Positions 13,401 to 21,503 of a stretch of 64,000 nt of DNA are shown one piece after another. The number at the start of each line of letters is the position of its first letter. The first letter of the stretch is position 1. The stretch is from Aromatoleum diolicum (GTDB lineage Bacteria; Pseudomonadota; Gammaproteobacteria; Burkholderiales; Rhodocyclaceae): assembly GCF_012910955.1 (NCBI RefSeq), contig NZ_WTVQ01000009.1, positions 1-64,000 on the forward strand, written 5' to 3'. Under the pieces are notes generated by a model. That model searched no databases and was not told the DNA's origin. It worked only from the letters and a program-made list of their open reading frames with translations. Made by a program: the position numbers and the translations under genes.

Positions 13401-13545
13401 GCTCGGCCGAGCGCCCGTGGATGTTGTGCGCCTTCGGCGCGTCACCGACGAGACCCGACAACATGCGCCCCAGGGTCTGGGAGAAGCCGACGGCGAAGGC
13501 GGCCAGGCCCCCGGCGGCGATCAGTTCGCGACGTTCGATTTTCAT
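10453..13545 (-). CDS. ttrA: Tetrathionate reductase catalytic subunit (molybdopterin)
   Basis: 1030 residues, close to the known TtrA length of about 1020. The N-terminus has a twin-arginine-type signal (Arg5-Arg6 followed by a hydrophobic alanine/glycine stretch). A [4Fe-4S] site follows: C73-x2-C76-x3-C80 and a fourth Cys in STACGRG. A GSYCGG segment near 250 gives the probable cysteine ligand of molybdenum, as expected for this DMSO-reductase-family branch. The C-terminal third has the dinucleotide-binding domain (HPEDAARLGLATGDLARI). The enzyme reduces tetrathionate to thiosulphate in the periplasm using quinol electrons passed through TtrC and TtrB. It is the last gene of ttrBCA, starting 22 bases upstream of the ttrC stop. 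Related polysulphide or thiosulphate reductases are the alternative; the linked TtrS/TtrR favour tetrathionate. Confidence 0.9.
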   Translation of the reverse strand: MKIERRELIAAGGLAAFAVGFSQTLGRMLSGLVGDAPKAHNIHGRSAEPEFSVDPATGALRPNPNQQVSYTACLGCTTQCGVRVRVDRASGNVIRVAGNPYSPLSTEPHLPMKASVRDSLVALSRFQDKGLAGRSTACGRGNAAMDQMNSPFRVLTPLKRVGPRNGGQWQPISFEQLVRELVEGGDLFGEGHVEGFAALRDLATPIDPDAPELGPKVNQVALLSSVNDGREPFARRFWNQAYGTLNFVGHGSYCGGAYRSGSGALFGDLKKMPHAKPDLANAEFVLFIGTAPGNAGNPFKRTGTLLAKGRSEGRLEYVVIDPVLTNADNRAAGERGRWVPIRPGTDGALVMGMMRWMFENGRVNTAYLGYPNLNAAEAAGEPSFTNASWLVVAEKGHPREGRFLRGSDIGIAVAEEEKHKDADPYLVQGPDGKPMPADVATGPAPLEAAAPVMVGDRKLAVNTAFELLRESALKLGLAEYAGICGVPEAVITGLADEFTRHGRKACAIAHGGMMAGNGFYNAYAVVTLNALIGNLNWKGGFVVNGGGFKDAGAGPRYELETFPGAVKPKGTPLGRNVPYEKSAEFARRKAAGKAYPARDAWFPNAPGLGTEWFPAMLRGYPYGVKALILWSSNPLYGIAGLRPLVEKALADPKKLPLIVSVDPLINESNAFADYIVPDSLMYESWGWSAPWNGVPTKATTARWPVVEPKAAKTSHAPDAPAIGMETLFIALAQAMKLPGFGPAGLADIEGNRLPLERPEDWYLRGGANVAFGGKAPVGDATDEDLALSGVERLRPLLEATLKPDEWRKVAFLYTRGGRYQPAKEAQDETNPEWQTNRFKNALWLWNDNVGGTKNSLTGKRFTGCATWQPPAFADGTPMRDVHKESDWPLLVVSYKSALQNSYSIATRITSLHPDNPVIVHPEDAARLGLATGDLARIQTPGGEATCRVIVHEGVMRGVLAVEHGYGHRELGARAHTLGDARQPERPDLRAGVNLNDLGLADPTRGNQAIWVDAVSGTSVRNGLPAKLMRI

Positions 13546-13567
13546 GATGGCTATCCTGTAACTCGTT

Positions 13568-14665
13568 TCAAGCGCCGGTTGCGCCGGACTTGCCGATGCG
13601 ATCGAGCGGCAGCAGCGTTGTCAGCACGACGAAGAGGAAGATCCACAGCCCGGCGGTGCCGACGATGCCCATCAGGCCTTCGGGCCCGAACGGCAGCTGG
13701 TAGCTGTAGTAGCCGGCGCCGGTCTTCGGCACTTCCTGGCCGCCGATGAAGATCGTCCAGCGCATCATCCAGGCCGAATGCAGCGCCAGCAGGCCGATCG
13801 CGAGACCCGATCCCGGCCGCTTCCACGCGAGCACGAGGGTCACGACCGTCGCGGCCACCGCCCACACGGCGCTCAACTGCCAATTCGCCGACGGCGCGAC
13901 CTCGGCGAGGGCCTGCGCGTGAGTCGGCGACAGCCCACTCAAACCCAGCGCGAGCCACACGCCGCCGACCAGCAACGCGACAAGCTGCGTCACCGCGAGC
14001 GCGTTCGCCATGCGCCGCGTCGCCAGCGGGTCGCCACGGCCGGACAGGTAGCGGTTGAACAGCAGCGTCAGGCCAAATCCGCCGGCGAGCGCAGTGACGA
14101 AGAACTGCAGCGGCAGCAGCGGCGTGTGCCACAGCGGGCGGGCGCGCACCAGCATGACTTCGACGCCGGTGTAGAGCGCGACGAGCGCGGCGCCGACGAA
14201 CGCGAGCAGCGCCGCGGCGACGAGCGCGTTGCGGCTCTCGTGGCCGCCGTAGGCGAGCCGACGCGCGAGGCCCGCAAGCCTGCCGCCTTCATCGGCATGA
14301 CGCGCGAGCGCCGGACGGAACGCCAGCCACGCGTACAGGATCAACCCGGTGAGATACACCGGGATGAAGAACGCGCCCCACGACATCCACGAGCTCGGTG
14401 TGAAGTAGGCGTAGAAATGCCAGAAGCGCCCCGGCTGGTGCAGGTCGGCGAGCAGCGCGACCGGTGCGGTCAGACCGCAGACGAGCGCCGCCAGCAGCGC
14501 CAGCCGTGAGATGCCTTCCCAGCCCGGCCGGCGGAACACCAGGCCGGGCAGCGACACGAGATACGCGCCGTAGGACAGGCCGATGAGGAAGAAGTACTGC
14601 ACCGCCCACGGCAGCCACGCGACTTCGCGCGCGACATTGACGGTTTCGACGATATCCGGATTCAT
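13568..14665 (-). CDS. ttrC: Tetrathionate reductase membrane subunit, NrfD family
   Basis: A protein of 365 residues, start at 14665 (CAGGAGA eight bases upstream). It is a polytopic membrane protein with about nine hydrophobic helices, opening with the NrfD-like segment VAWLPWAVQYFFLIG. NrfD proteins oxidise menaquinol or ubiquinol at the membrane and pass electrons to an iron-sulphur partner. It lies between ttrB (20 bases upstream) and ttrA (22 bases downstream), so the three are one operon. No haem motif is seen, consistent with the family. An in-frame upstream extension has no ribosome site and is not used. Confidence 0.9.
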   Translation of the reverse strand: MNPDIVETVNVAREVAWLPWAVQYFFLIGLSYGAYLVSLPGLVFRRPGWEGISRLALLAALVCGLTAPVALLADLHQPGRFWHFYAYFTPSSWMSWGAFFIPVYLTGLILYAWLAFRPALARHADEGGRLAGLARRLAYGGHESRNALVAAALLAFVGAALVALYTGVEVMLVRARPLWHTPLLPLQFFVTALAGGFGLTLLFNRYLSGRGDPLATRRMANALAVTQLVALLVGGVWLALGLSGLSPTHAQALAEVAPSANWQLSAVWAVAATVVTLVLAWKRPGSGLAIGLLALHSAWMMRWTIFIGGQEVPKTGAGYYSYQLPFGPEGLMGIVGTAGLWIFLFVVLTTLLPLDRIGKSGATGA

Positions 14666-14685
14666 GATCGGTCTCCTGTTGCCGT

Positions 14686-15438
14686 TCAGCCGTGCGTTGC
14701 GCGCGGCTGCCACAGCGTGCCCTGGCCTTCGACCCTGCCCTGGAAGCGCTCGTCGAGACCGATGTAGAACACCCGCGGTTCGGTGCCAGACTCGGGCTTC
14801 AGCACCTTCACTTCGGCCTTCGCCGCGTCGAGCCGCCGCCGCAGCTCGCCCGCAGGGTCGTTCAGATCACCGAAGATGCGCGCCCCGCCGACACAGGTTT
14901 CGACGCATGCCGGCAGCAGTCCGGCGTCGACCCGATGCGCGCAGAAGGTGCATTTTTCGGCCTTGTCGGTGTCGTGATTGATGAAGCGTGCGTCATACGG
15001 ACAGGCCTGCACGCAGTACGCGCAGCCGACGCAGCGGTCGCCATCGACGACGACGATGCCGTCCGCACGCTTGAAGGTCGCGCCGACCGGGCACACCGGC
15101 ACGCAGGGCGGCTGGTCGCAGTGGTTGCACAGGCGCGGCAGCATGTAAGTGCCGGCCGGCTGTTCGGCGTCGGCGAGCTTGACGCTATAGGTCGACACGA
15201 AGGTGCGGAAGCTGCCTTCCGGCACCGCGTTTTCCTGGATGCAGGCGACGGTGCAGGCCTGGCAGCCGATGCATTTGCGCACATCGACGAGCATCGCCCA
15301 GTGGTGCGTGGCGTCGGCGGCCAGCACCGGGGCAGGCGCCATCGCCGCGGCCGCGGTGAGCACCGGGATGCCGCGCAGGAATGCCCGCCGCGAAGGCGAC
15401 GTCGCGGGCGCTGCGGTGGGCGGATTGTGGTCTTTCAT
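14686..15438 (-). CDS. ttrB: Tetrathionate reductase iron-sulphur subunit
   Basis: A protein of 250 residues. A twin-arginine signal (SRRAFLRG, residues 16-23, then an alanine-rich stretch to about 41) exports a four-cluster ferredoxin: CIGCQACTVAC, CNHCDQPPCVPVC, CVGCAYCVQAC and C-x2-C...C-x3-C groups follow one another as in TtrB/DmsB/NrfC proteins. It carries electrons from TtrC to TtrA on the outer face of the membrane. First gene of ttrBCA; CTGGAGCG precedes the ATG. The operon is probably switched on by TtrR through the 132-base upstream region. Confidence 0.92.
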   Translation of the reverse strand: MKDHNPPTAAPATSPSRRAFLRGIPVLTAAAAMAPAPVLAADATHHWAMLVDVRKCIGCQACTVACIQENAVPEGSFRTFVSTYSVKLADAEQPAGTYMLPRLCNHCDQPPCVPVCPVGATFKRADGIVVVDGDRCVGCAYCVQACPYDARFINHDTDKAEKCTFCAHRVDAGLLPACVETCVGGARIFGDLNDPAGELRRRLDAAKAEVKVLKPESGTEPRVFYIGLDERFQGRVEGQGTLWQPRATHG

Positions 15439-15570
15439 GACAGCGCTCCAGAGGTTTGGGAGTCGCTGTCACTGTATGCCGGCAAAGACCACACGAATAT
15501 CGGGTATATCGGCGAGGCGCCTAGATGAATTTACCTATTGCGCGGCCCATGCGCCGCGGAAAGAGTGCCG
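15439..15570 (-). promoter_or_regulatory. ttrBCA promoter region with candidate operator
   Basis: The only non-coding space upstream of ttrB. On the minus strand it holds CGATATACCCGATATTCG (about 15494-15511), a repeated and partly palindromic GATAT element about 70 bases before the ttrB start, well placed for an activator such as TtrR. No clear sigma70 pair is seen, consistent with an activator-dependent promoter. The assignment is inference. Confidence 0.35.
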
Positions 15571-17262
15571 CTATCCCTTCCGCCCGCGCCAGATCGAGAG
15601 CAACACCCAGATCCCGCCGACGGCGGCGCCGAGGAAGCCGAGCAGGCCGAAAGTGCGCAGACCGGCCAGCGCCGGATCGCGCACCACCGTCATGACGATC
15701 GCCGAGCCGATGATCAGCGCCGCGGTGACGATGCCGATCGTCATGCGGCTGGCGGCGCGGTCAAGCTGCTCGCCGAAGCGCTTCAGCGACACCACTTCGA
15801 CCTGGATCTGCAGTTTGCCGCGCCGCCCGGCACGCAGCATCTCGCTCAGGTCCTGCGGCAGGCCGGCGAGCACGTCCAGCGTGCCGCTCAGCGCGCGCCA
15901 GCCGCGCTTCGCCAGCGCCGCCGGGGCGTTGTGCGCCAGCAGCACGCGTCGCAGGAAGGGCGCCGCCTCGGCGCCCATGTCGAACCCGGGGTCGAGCTGG
16001 CGGCCCATGCCCTCGAGGGTGATGAAGGCCTTGACCAGCAGCGACAGGTCGGGCGGCAGCGCCAGCCCGTGTTCGCGCAGGATCGCCACCAGATCGGTCA
16101 GCATCGCGCCGAGATCGAGCTGCTTCAGCGGTACCCCGCTGTATTGGTCGACGAAAGCGTCGATTTCGGCGCGCAGGCGCGCGGGGTCGGCGTCCGCGTC
16201 GCCGTCGATGGTGCTGCGCCAGTCGAGCAGCACCCGGGCGACGAGTTCGGACTGGTGACTCACCAGTCCGTGCAGCAACAACGCGAGCTCGTAGCGCCGC
16301 GTCTCCGACAGGCGCCCGACCATGCCGAAGTCGATGAAGGCGATGCAGTTGTCCGGCAGGTAGAAGACATTGCCGGGGTGCGGATCGGCATGGAAGAAGC
16401 CGTCCTGCAGCATCATTTTCAACACCGCTGCGGCACCACGGCGCGCCAGCAGCTTGCGGTCGAGGCCGGCGGCGTCGGCTGCCACCATGTCATGGCCGGG
16501 GATGCCGTCGACGTAGTCCTGCACATTCAGCCGCTCGCCGCACCACTGCCAGTGGATCGCCGGCACGACGATGTGCGGTTGATCGACAAAGCGCGCCGCA
16601 ATGCGTTCGGCATTGCGGCACTCGGCCGCGAAGTCCAGTTCACGGCGCAGCGAATGGGTGAATTCCTGCACCACCTCGCGCGGCCGGTAGCGCCGCAGAT
16701 CGGGGGCTTCGGCGTCGATGATCTCGGCGAGGCGCGCGAGCAGATGCAGATCGGCCTCGACCGTCGGGCGGATGCCGGGGCGTCGCACCTTGAGGACGAC
16801 CTCACGTCCGTCGGCAAGCCTGGCGCGGTGCACCTGGGCCAGCGACGCCGCCGCCAGCGGGCTGGTTTCGAGCGCCGCGAAAACCGTCGCGGGATCCTCG
16901 CCGAGATCTTCGGCGAGCTGCGCGCGGATCGTGGCAAAAGGCACCGCCGGCGCCGCATCCTGCAGCTTGCCGAATTCCGCGATCCACTCCGGTGCGAACA
17001 GATCCACCCGTGTCGCGAGGATCTGCCCCAGCTTGATGAAGGTCGGACCGAGCTCCTCGAGGGCGCGGCGCACGCGCGCCGGCGGCTCCAGCCGCGCCAG
17101 CTCCTCCGGCGCACGCCAGTGCAAAGCCTTGCCGGCCCGCTCCAGCGCCTCGGCCATGCCGATACGGCGCACCAGGTCGCCGAAGCCATAGCGGATCAGG
17201 ACGGCCGCGATGTCGTGCGCCCGCGCGAGATCGCGCGCGGCGCCGATGGCCTGCCAGAACAT
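15571..17262 (-). CDS. ubiB: UbiB/ABC1-family atypical kinase (ubiquinone biosynthesis accessory)
   Basis: A protein of 563 residues. The family-defining KxGQ motif (FIKLGQ near residue 75), the kinase-like core with DFGM (IAFIDFGMVG) and HADPHPGN, and two C-terminal membrane helices (about 500-555) are all present. UbiB proteins are ATPases needed for ubiquinone biosynthesis, probably by moving hydrophobic precursors to the Ubi complex. In many proteobacteria ubiB follows ubiE and ubiJ; here those lie at 41911-44218 without it. This copy is translationally coupled (ATGA overlap) to an upstream helical-protein gene. It could be a second AarF-like paralogue rather than the main UbiB. Confidence 0.8.
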   Translation of the reverse strand: MFWQAIGAARDLARAHDIAAVLIRYGFGDLVRRIGMAEALERAGKALHWRAPEELARLEPPARVRRALEELGPTFIKLGQILATRVDLFAPEWIAEFGKLQDAAPAVPFATIRAQLAEDLGEDPATVFAALETSPLAAASLAQVHRARLADGREVVLKVRRPGIRPTVEADLHLLARLAEIIDAEAPDLRRYRPREVVQEFTHSLRRELDFAAECRNAERIAARFVDQPHIVVPAIHWQWCGERLNVQDYVDGIPGHDMVAADAAGLDRKLLARRGAAAVLKMMLQDGFFHADPHPGNVFYLPDNCIAFIDFGMVGRLSETRRYELALLLHGLVSHQSELVARVLLDWRSTIDGDADADPARLRAEIDAFVDQYSGVPLKQLDLGAMLTDLVAILREHGLALPPDLSLLVKAFITLEGMGRQLDPGFDMGAEAAPFLRRVLLAHNAPAALAKRGWRALSGTLDVLAGLPQDLSEMLRAGRRGKLQIQVEVVSLKRFGEQLDRAASRMTIGIVTAALIIGSAIVMTVVRDPALAGLRTFGLLGFLGAAVGGIWVLLSIWRGRKG

Positions 17263-17936
17263 CAGTTGCTGCGGTCAGTCGGCGGGGGCTCGGTCTTGTC
17301 CGGCGGCGCCGCATGCAGGCGATCGGCAATGCCCCGCAGCACCCCCGCCGCAAGGCTCGCGAGCAGGGTCGCCTCGTTGCGCAGCGTCTGCCTGCCGCCT
17401 TCGACCTGCTCGCGCGCCGCCGCGGGAACGGCGCGCGCGAGTTGCGACAGCGCGGAGCCGACCCGTCCTCCCACCGCCGTGCCGCTGTTGCGCGCATGCT
17501 CGGCAAGATCCCGCAGCGTCGCCTGGGCATGTCCGCTCGCACTTTTCGCCGCATCGGCCAGCGTATCGACGAACTGTGATTCCAGCGCCCCGAGCTGATC
17601 CACGGCCGTCTTCAGACTCTCGCGCGAGAACTCGCCGGTGCGCGACGCGGCCTCCTGCACGGCCAGCTGGGTGGCTTCCGCAGCCGATACCAGCGCCTCG
17701 TCGAGCCCCCGCACGGCCTCGCGCAGCGCTGCGGTGCGCTCGCCGCCGGGACGGGCAATGCCCTGCTGCGCGCCCGTCACCACGGCCCCCATCACCTTTC
17801 TCAGCGCCGCCGCATCCAGCACGCCCTGCGACAATGCCCGCAGCGTGATGGCGCGCACGCGCTCGGCAATCGACGCCTCCTCGCCATCCAGAGCGGCCTG
17901 CACGTCGTGCTCGATCCTTTCCACGTCCTGGCTCAT
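17262..17936 (-). CDS. Helical protein of unknown function coupled to ubiB
   Basis: A protein of 224 residues, start at 17936 after an AGGGGGGA site. No signal peptide or strong membrane helix. It is almost entirely Ala/Glu/Gln/Arg-rich amphipathic helix, resembling phasins or apolipoprotein-like surfactant proteins in character, and ends in a proline/threonine tail. Its stop overlaps the ubiB start (ATGA), so the two are made together. One may suspect a lipid- or quinone-handling helper for the UbiB protein, but that is inference from coupling. It may belong to a DUF family I cannot name with certainty. Confidence 0.75.
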   Translation of the reverse strand: MSQDVERIEHDVQAALDGEEASIAERVRAITLRALSQGVLDAAALRKVMGAVVTGAQQGIARPGGERTAALREAVRGLDEALVSAAEATQLAVQEAASRTGEFSRESLKTAVDQLGALESQFVDTLADAAKSASGHAQATLRDLAEHARNSGTAVGGRVGSALSQLARAVPAAAREQVEGGRQTLRNEATLLASLAAGVLRGIADRLHAAPPDKTEPPPTDRSN

Positions 17937-18053
17937 GATTCCCCCCTGTCCTCGCATTTCTGGCTAGTACATTGTATTGATAGCCCACTCATGCGGGATT
18001 GGGTAGATGTCACGCTGCGGTGCCGACGACCATCCGGCGGGGACGTCGCCGAT

Positions 18054-20042
18054 TCAGCCGCCGCGCCCTTCGAGCATCGCCATCAGGTTGGCGACGCGCG
18101 CGCGGCCTTCCTCCTTCGATACCGGCGCGTTCGACTTGCGGTCGTTGGTCTTGATGTCGCCGCCCATCTCCTCGATGAAGCGCGACGGATCGCAGGTGCG
18201 CGTCTCCTTGCCGGCCTTGCGCCGCTCGCACCAGGTGATGTTGAGGCTGCGCTGCGCGCGCGTGATGCCGACGTACATCAGGCGCCGCTCCTCCTCGACC
18301 TTGTCCTCGTCGATGCTCGACTGGTGCGGCAACAGGCCTTCCTCGACGCCGATCAGGAACACGTGCTTGAACTCCAGCCCCTTCGACGCATGCAGCGTCG
18401 CCAGCTGCACGCCGTCGAACTCCGCATCTTCCTTGTCGAGCATCGAGATCAGCGCGATCGTCTGCGTCAGCTCGATCAGGTTCTTGCCGTCCGCCTCGCC
18501 CTTCCTGCCGAGCCAGCCGACGAAGTCACGCACGTTGTTCCACTTCGACTCCGCCTCGCGCGTGTCGAAGTGCTCGAACAGCCACGCCTCGTAGCGGATC
18601 GCCGCGAGCAGGTCTTCGAGCAGGCGCGCCGCCGGCTCGCGCGTCGCGCGGTACTGCAGGCGGTTGATGAAATTGCCGAACTCCTGCACCTGCTCGAGCT
18701 GGCGCGCGCTCAGCGCGTGCGCCGCGCCTTCCTCGAAGCTCGCGGCGAACATGCTCACATGACGCCGCCCGGCGTAGCTGCCCAGCGCCTCGATGGTGCT
18801 GGCGCCGATGCCGCGGCGCGGCGTGGTGATCGCGCGGATGTAGGCGAGATCGTCGTCCTCGTTCATCAGCAGGCGCAGGTAGGAGATCAGGTCGCGGATC
18901 TCGGCCTTGTCGAAGAAGGACTGGCCGCCGGAAATCGCGTAGGGGATCTTCTGGTTGCGCAACTGCTGCTCGATCAGCCGCGCCTGGTGATTGCCGCGGT
19001 ACAGGATCGCGTAGTCGGAGAATTTCGTGCGGAACTCGAACTTGTGCGCGTTGATCTTCGACGCCACCCATTCGGCCTCGTGCTCGGCGTCGCGGCATGC
19101 GGTCACCACGACCTGATCACCGTCGCCATGCTCGGACCACAGGCGCTTCTCGAAAAGCTTCTCGTTGTTCGCGATCACCGTATTGGCCGCGGTCAGGATG
19201 CGCCGCGAGGAACGGTAGTTCTGCTCCAGCTTGATCACCTTCAGCTTCGGGTAATCCTGCTGCAGCAGCTTCAGGTTCTCGACATCGGCGCCGCGCCACG
19301 CGTAGATCGCCTGATCGTCGTCGCCCACCGCGGTGAAGGCCCCGCGCACGCCGGAGAGCTGGCGCAGCAGGCGGTACTGCGCGCGGTTGGTGTCCTGGTA
19401 TTCATCGACGAGCAGGTAGCGCAGCTTGTTCTGCCAACGCTCGCGCACCTCCGGGTTGTCCTCGAACAGGCGCACCGGCAGGCTGATCAGGTCGTCGAAA
19501 TCGACCGCCTGGTAGGCGCGCAGCGTGCGCTCGTATTCCGCATAGAGCTGCGCGGCGGCCGACGCCAGTTCATTGTCGGCAAGCTGCGCCGCTTCCGCCG
19601 GCGTGATCATCGCGTTCTTCCAGCCCGAGATCTGCCACTGCATCGCCTTCGAGCGCGCCTTGTCCGAATCCCGCGACACATCGGCGACGATCTGCACCGT
19701 ATCGGACGCATCGAGGATCGAGAACTGCGGCTTCAGCCCGCAATGCTTCGCCTCCTGGCGGATGATCTTCACCCCCAGCGCATGGAAGGTGCACACCGTC
19801 AGCCCGCCCGGCGCGCGCCCGCCCATCAGCCCGGCGACGCGCTCCTGCATCTCCTTCGCCGCCTTGTTGGTGAAGGTGATCGCTGCGATGTTCGACGGAT
19901 TGAGGCCGCAGCCGTTGATCAGGTGCGCGATCTTGTGCGTGATGACCCGCGTCTTGCCGCTGCCGGCGCCGGCCAGCACCAGGCTGGGGCCGTCCAGATA
20001 ATGGATCGCTTCGCGCTGCGGGGCATTGAGGAGGGCGGACAT
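18054..20042 (-). CDS. rep: ATP-dependent DNA helicase Rep (UvrD/PcrA superfamily 1)
   Basis: A protein of 662 residues, typical for Rep. Motif I AGAGSGKT near residue 27, Ia TFTNKAAKEM, II VDEYQDTN, III GDDDQAIYAWRGA, IV LEQNYRSS, V LATLHASKGLEF and VI VGITRAQ are all present, as are the UvrD 1B/2B regions. Rep unwinds DNA 3' to 5' and removes proteins ahead of replication forks. Start at 20042 gives the family N-terminus; an upstream in-frame ATG only adds a non-conserved leader. It is monocistronic, with no close neighbour in the same direction. Confidence 0.95.
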   Translation of the reverse strand: MSALLNAPQREAIHYLDGPSLVLAGAGSGKTRVITHKIAHLINGCGLNPSNIAAITFTNKAAKEMQERVAGLMGGRAPGGLTVCTFHALGVKIIRQEAKHCGLKPQFSILDASDTVQIVADVSRDSDKARSKAMQWQISGWKNAMITPAEAAQLADNELASAAAQLYAEYERTLRAYQAVDFDDLISLPVRLFEDNPEVRERWQNKLRYLLVDEYQDTNRAQYRLLRQLSGVRGAFTAVGDDDQAIYAWRGADVENLKLLQQDYPKLKVIKLEQNYRSSRRILTAANTVIANNEKLFEKRLWSEHGDGDQVVVTACRDAEHEAEWVASKINAHKFEFRTKFSDYAILYRGNHQARLIEQQLRNQKIPYAISGGQSFFDKAEIRDLISYLRLLMNEDDDLAYIRAITTPRRGIGASTIEALGSYAGRRHVSMFAASFEEGAAHALSARQLEQVQEFGNFINRLQYRATREPAARLLEDLLAAIRYEAWLFEHFDTREAESKWNNVRDFVGWLGRKGEADGKNLIELTQTIALISMLDKEDAEFDGVQLATLHASKGLEFKHVFLIGVEEGLLPHQSSIDEDKVEEERRLMYVGITRAQRSLNITWCERRKAGKETRTCDPSRFIEEMGGDIKTNDRKSNAPVSKEEGRARVANLMAMLEGRGG

Positions 20043-20230
20043 GGGCCTTGCTTGGGGGGAATCGCGTGCGGCGAAAATGACTGGCGCCACCCTCGGGCGG
20101 CGCCATCGCGAATTTTACCGCATCAACTCCGCGACTTCGGGTTCGTTACAACCGAAGCGGACGCAAGTACCCCGCGTCGCGCGGATAAGCCGAAGGCGCC
20201 ATCCGCCCCGCAAGGCCGTGCAGCCGCCCG

Positions 20231-20914
20231 CTAGCGCCCGAGCGCGCCGAACACCTTCTGCGCCAGAGAGCCCGCGGCAGCCACGGGGTTGCTGCGGATC
20301 GCGCGTTCTTCCTCGGCGATCATCAGATACAGCCCGTCGAGCGCCCGACGCGTCACATAGCCTTCGATCTGCGCATCTTCGCCCTTGACGAGTCCGAAGC
20401 TCGCGGCCTGGCCGGCGATCTTGTTGTACTGCTCGGCGAGGGCCAGGCGATCGGTACTGCCCTTCACCACGGGCAGGAACTTCTCGGTCAGGCGCGTCTG
20501 CGTTTTCGATTTGAAGTACTGCGTCACCGAGTCGTCGCCGCCGCCGAGAATCCGGCGCGCGTCATCCACCGACATCTGCTTCACAGCATCGACCAGCAGC
20601 GTCTTCGCCTCGGGTACCGCCGCCTCGGCGGCGCGGTTCATCGCCGTCACCAGCTTGTCTAGATCCTTGCCGCGGCCCATCATGCGCAGCGCCGGCTCAG
20701 CCTGGGCGAGCCCGTCCGGCAGCGGAATCTTCACCTTCGGGTTGCCGAGAAAACCGTCCTTGGCACCGAGCACCTGCACCGCGCGGTTGGCCCCCTGGGT
20801 CAGCGCCTCGCGCAGGCCACCGGAGGCCTCGCCGTCGGTGATATTAGCCAAACCGGCCGCCCATACCGGCACACAGATGACAAGCAGGGCGAAAGCTCTC
20901 AGAATGCAACGCAT
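20231..20914 (-). CDS. DUF4197-family secreted protein
   Basis: A protein of 227 residues with start at 20914 (CTGGAGA upstream). Residues 1-20 are a signal peptide ending VWA-A. The mature protein shows the DUF4197 pattern: a GLREALTQGANRAV helix, DGFLGNPKVKIPLP, then a helical bundle ending in an Ala/Gly-rich helix. The family is widespread in proteobacteria with no settled function. It stands alone, divergent from dksA across 144 bases. Confidence 0.82.
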   Translation of the reverse strand: MRCILRAFALLVICVPVWAAGLANITDGEASGGLREALTQGANRAVQVLGAKDGFLGNPKVKIPLPDGLAQAEPALRMMGRGKDLDKLVTAMNRAAEAAVPEAKTLLVDAVKQMSVDDARRILGGGDDSVTQYFKSKTQTRLTEKFLPVVKGSTDRLALAEQYNKIAGQAASFGLVKGEDAQIEGYVTRRALDGLYLMIAEEERAIRSNPVAAAGSLAQKVFGALGR

Positions 20915-21058
20915 GACGGTCTCCAGGCAGGCTGACTTTGACGGAACACCAGCATAACCGCGCACACGGACTTGATGTGCTTCCGTCATGCAGCCTTTTC
21001 ACTTATTGACAGAACCGCCCCGCCGGAATTGGCGAGACGGCAGCAACACGGAGAACCC

Positions 21059-21490
21059 ATGATGAACGCGACAGCAACCCGCAATGGTCAGCTCTCCGAA
21101 GCCGAGCTGCTGGCAATGCCGGCCGACGACTACATGAACGCGGCGCAACTGGAGTTTTTCCGCCAACTCCTGCTCAAGTTGCAGGATGAGTTGCGCGAAA
21201 ACAGCGAGGAGACGCGCTCGCACCTGCGCGAAACGGTGGCCACGCCGGACGAGGCCGACCGCGCCACGCAGGAAGAGGAACAGGTGCTGGAGCAGCGTAT
21301 CCGCGACCGCGAACTGAAGCTGCTGCACAAGGTGGAAGCCGCGCTGCGCCGCATCGACGACGGCTCCTATGGCTACTGCGAAGTCAGCGGCGAACCGATC
21401 GGCATCGGGCGCCTGCTGGCACGCCCGACCGCAACGCTCAGTCTGGAAGAACAGGAGCGCCACGAGCGCGCCGAACGCCTGTACCGATAA
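21059..21490 (+). CDS. dksA: DksA-family RNA polymerase-binding transcription factor, cysteine-poor zinc finger
   Basis: A protein of 143 residues. A long coiled coil (about 28-100) carries the tip motif DEADRA, matching the DxxDxA that reaches into the RNA polymerase secondary channel. The globular C-terminal part keeps the fold pattern (YGYCEVSGEPIGIGRL, RPTATLSLEEQERHE), but only one of the four zinc cysteines remains; the others are Ser or non-Cys. Such forms exist in some proteobacteria and could work without zinc. Start is one of two adjacent ATGs (21059, 21062) after GGAG. It ends in a convergent arrangement with lipA, separated by a 15-bp hairpin. Confidence 0.88.
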   Translation: MMNATATRNGQLSEAELLAMPADDYMNAAQLEFFRQLLLKLQDELRENSEETRSHLRETVATPDEADRATQEEEQVLEQRIRDRELKLLHKVEAALRRIDDGSYGYCEVSGEPIGIGRLLARPTATLSLEEQERHERAERLYR

Positions 21491-21503
21491 AGCCGACAAA
21501 AGC

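Noticed and set aside
13994-14713. Longer start for ttrC at 14713
   Set aside because: The added 16 residues have no ribosome site; the ATG at 14665 has a CAGGAGA site and the family N-terminus.
17907-20234. Plus-strand open frame of 775 codons
   Set aside because: Antisense to rep; no domains.
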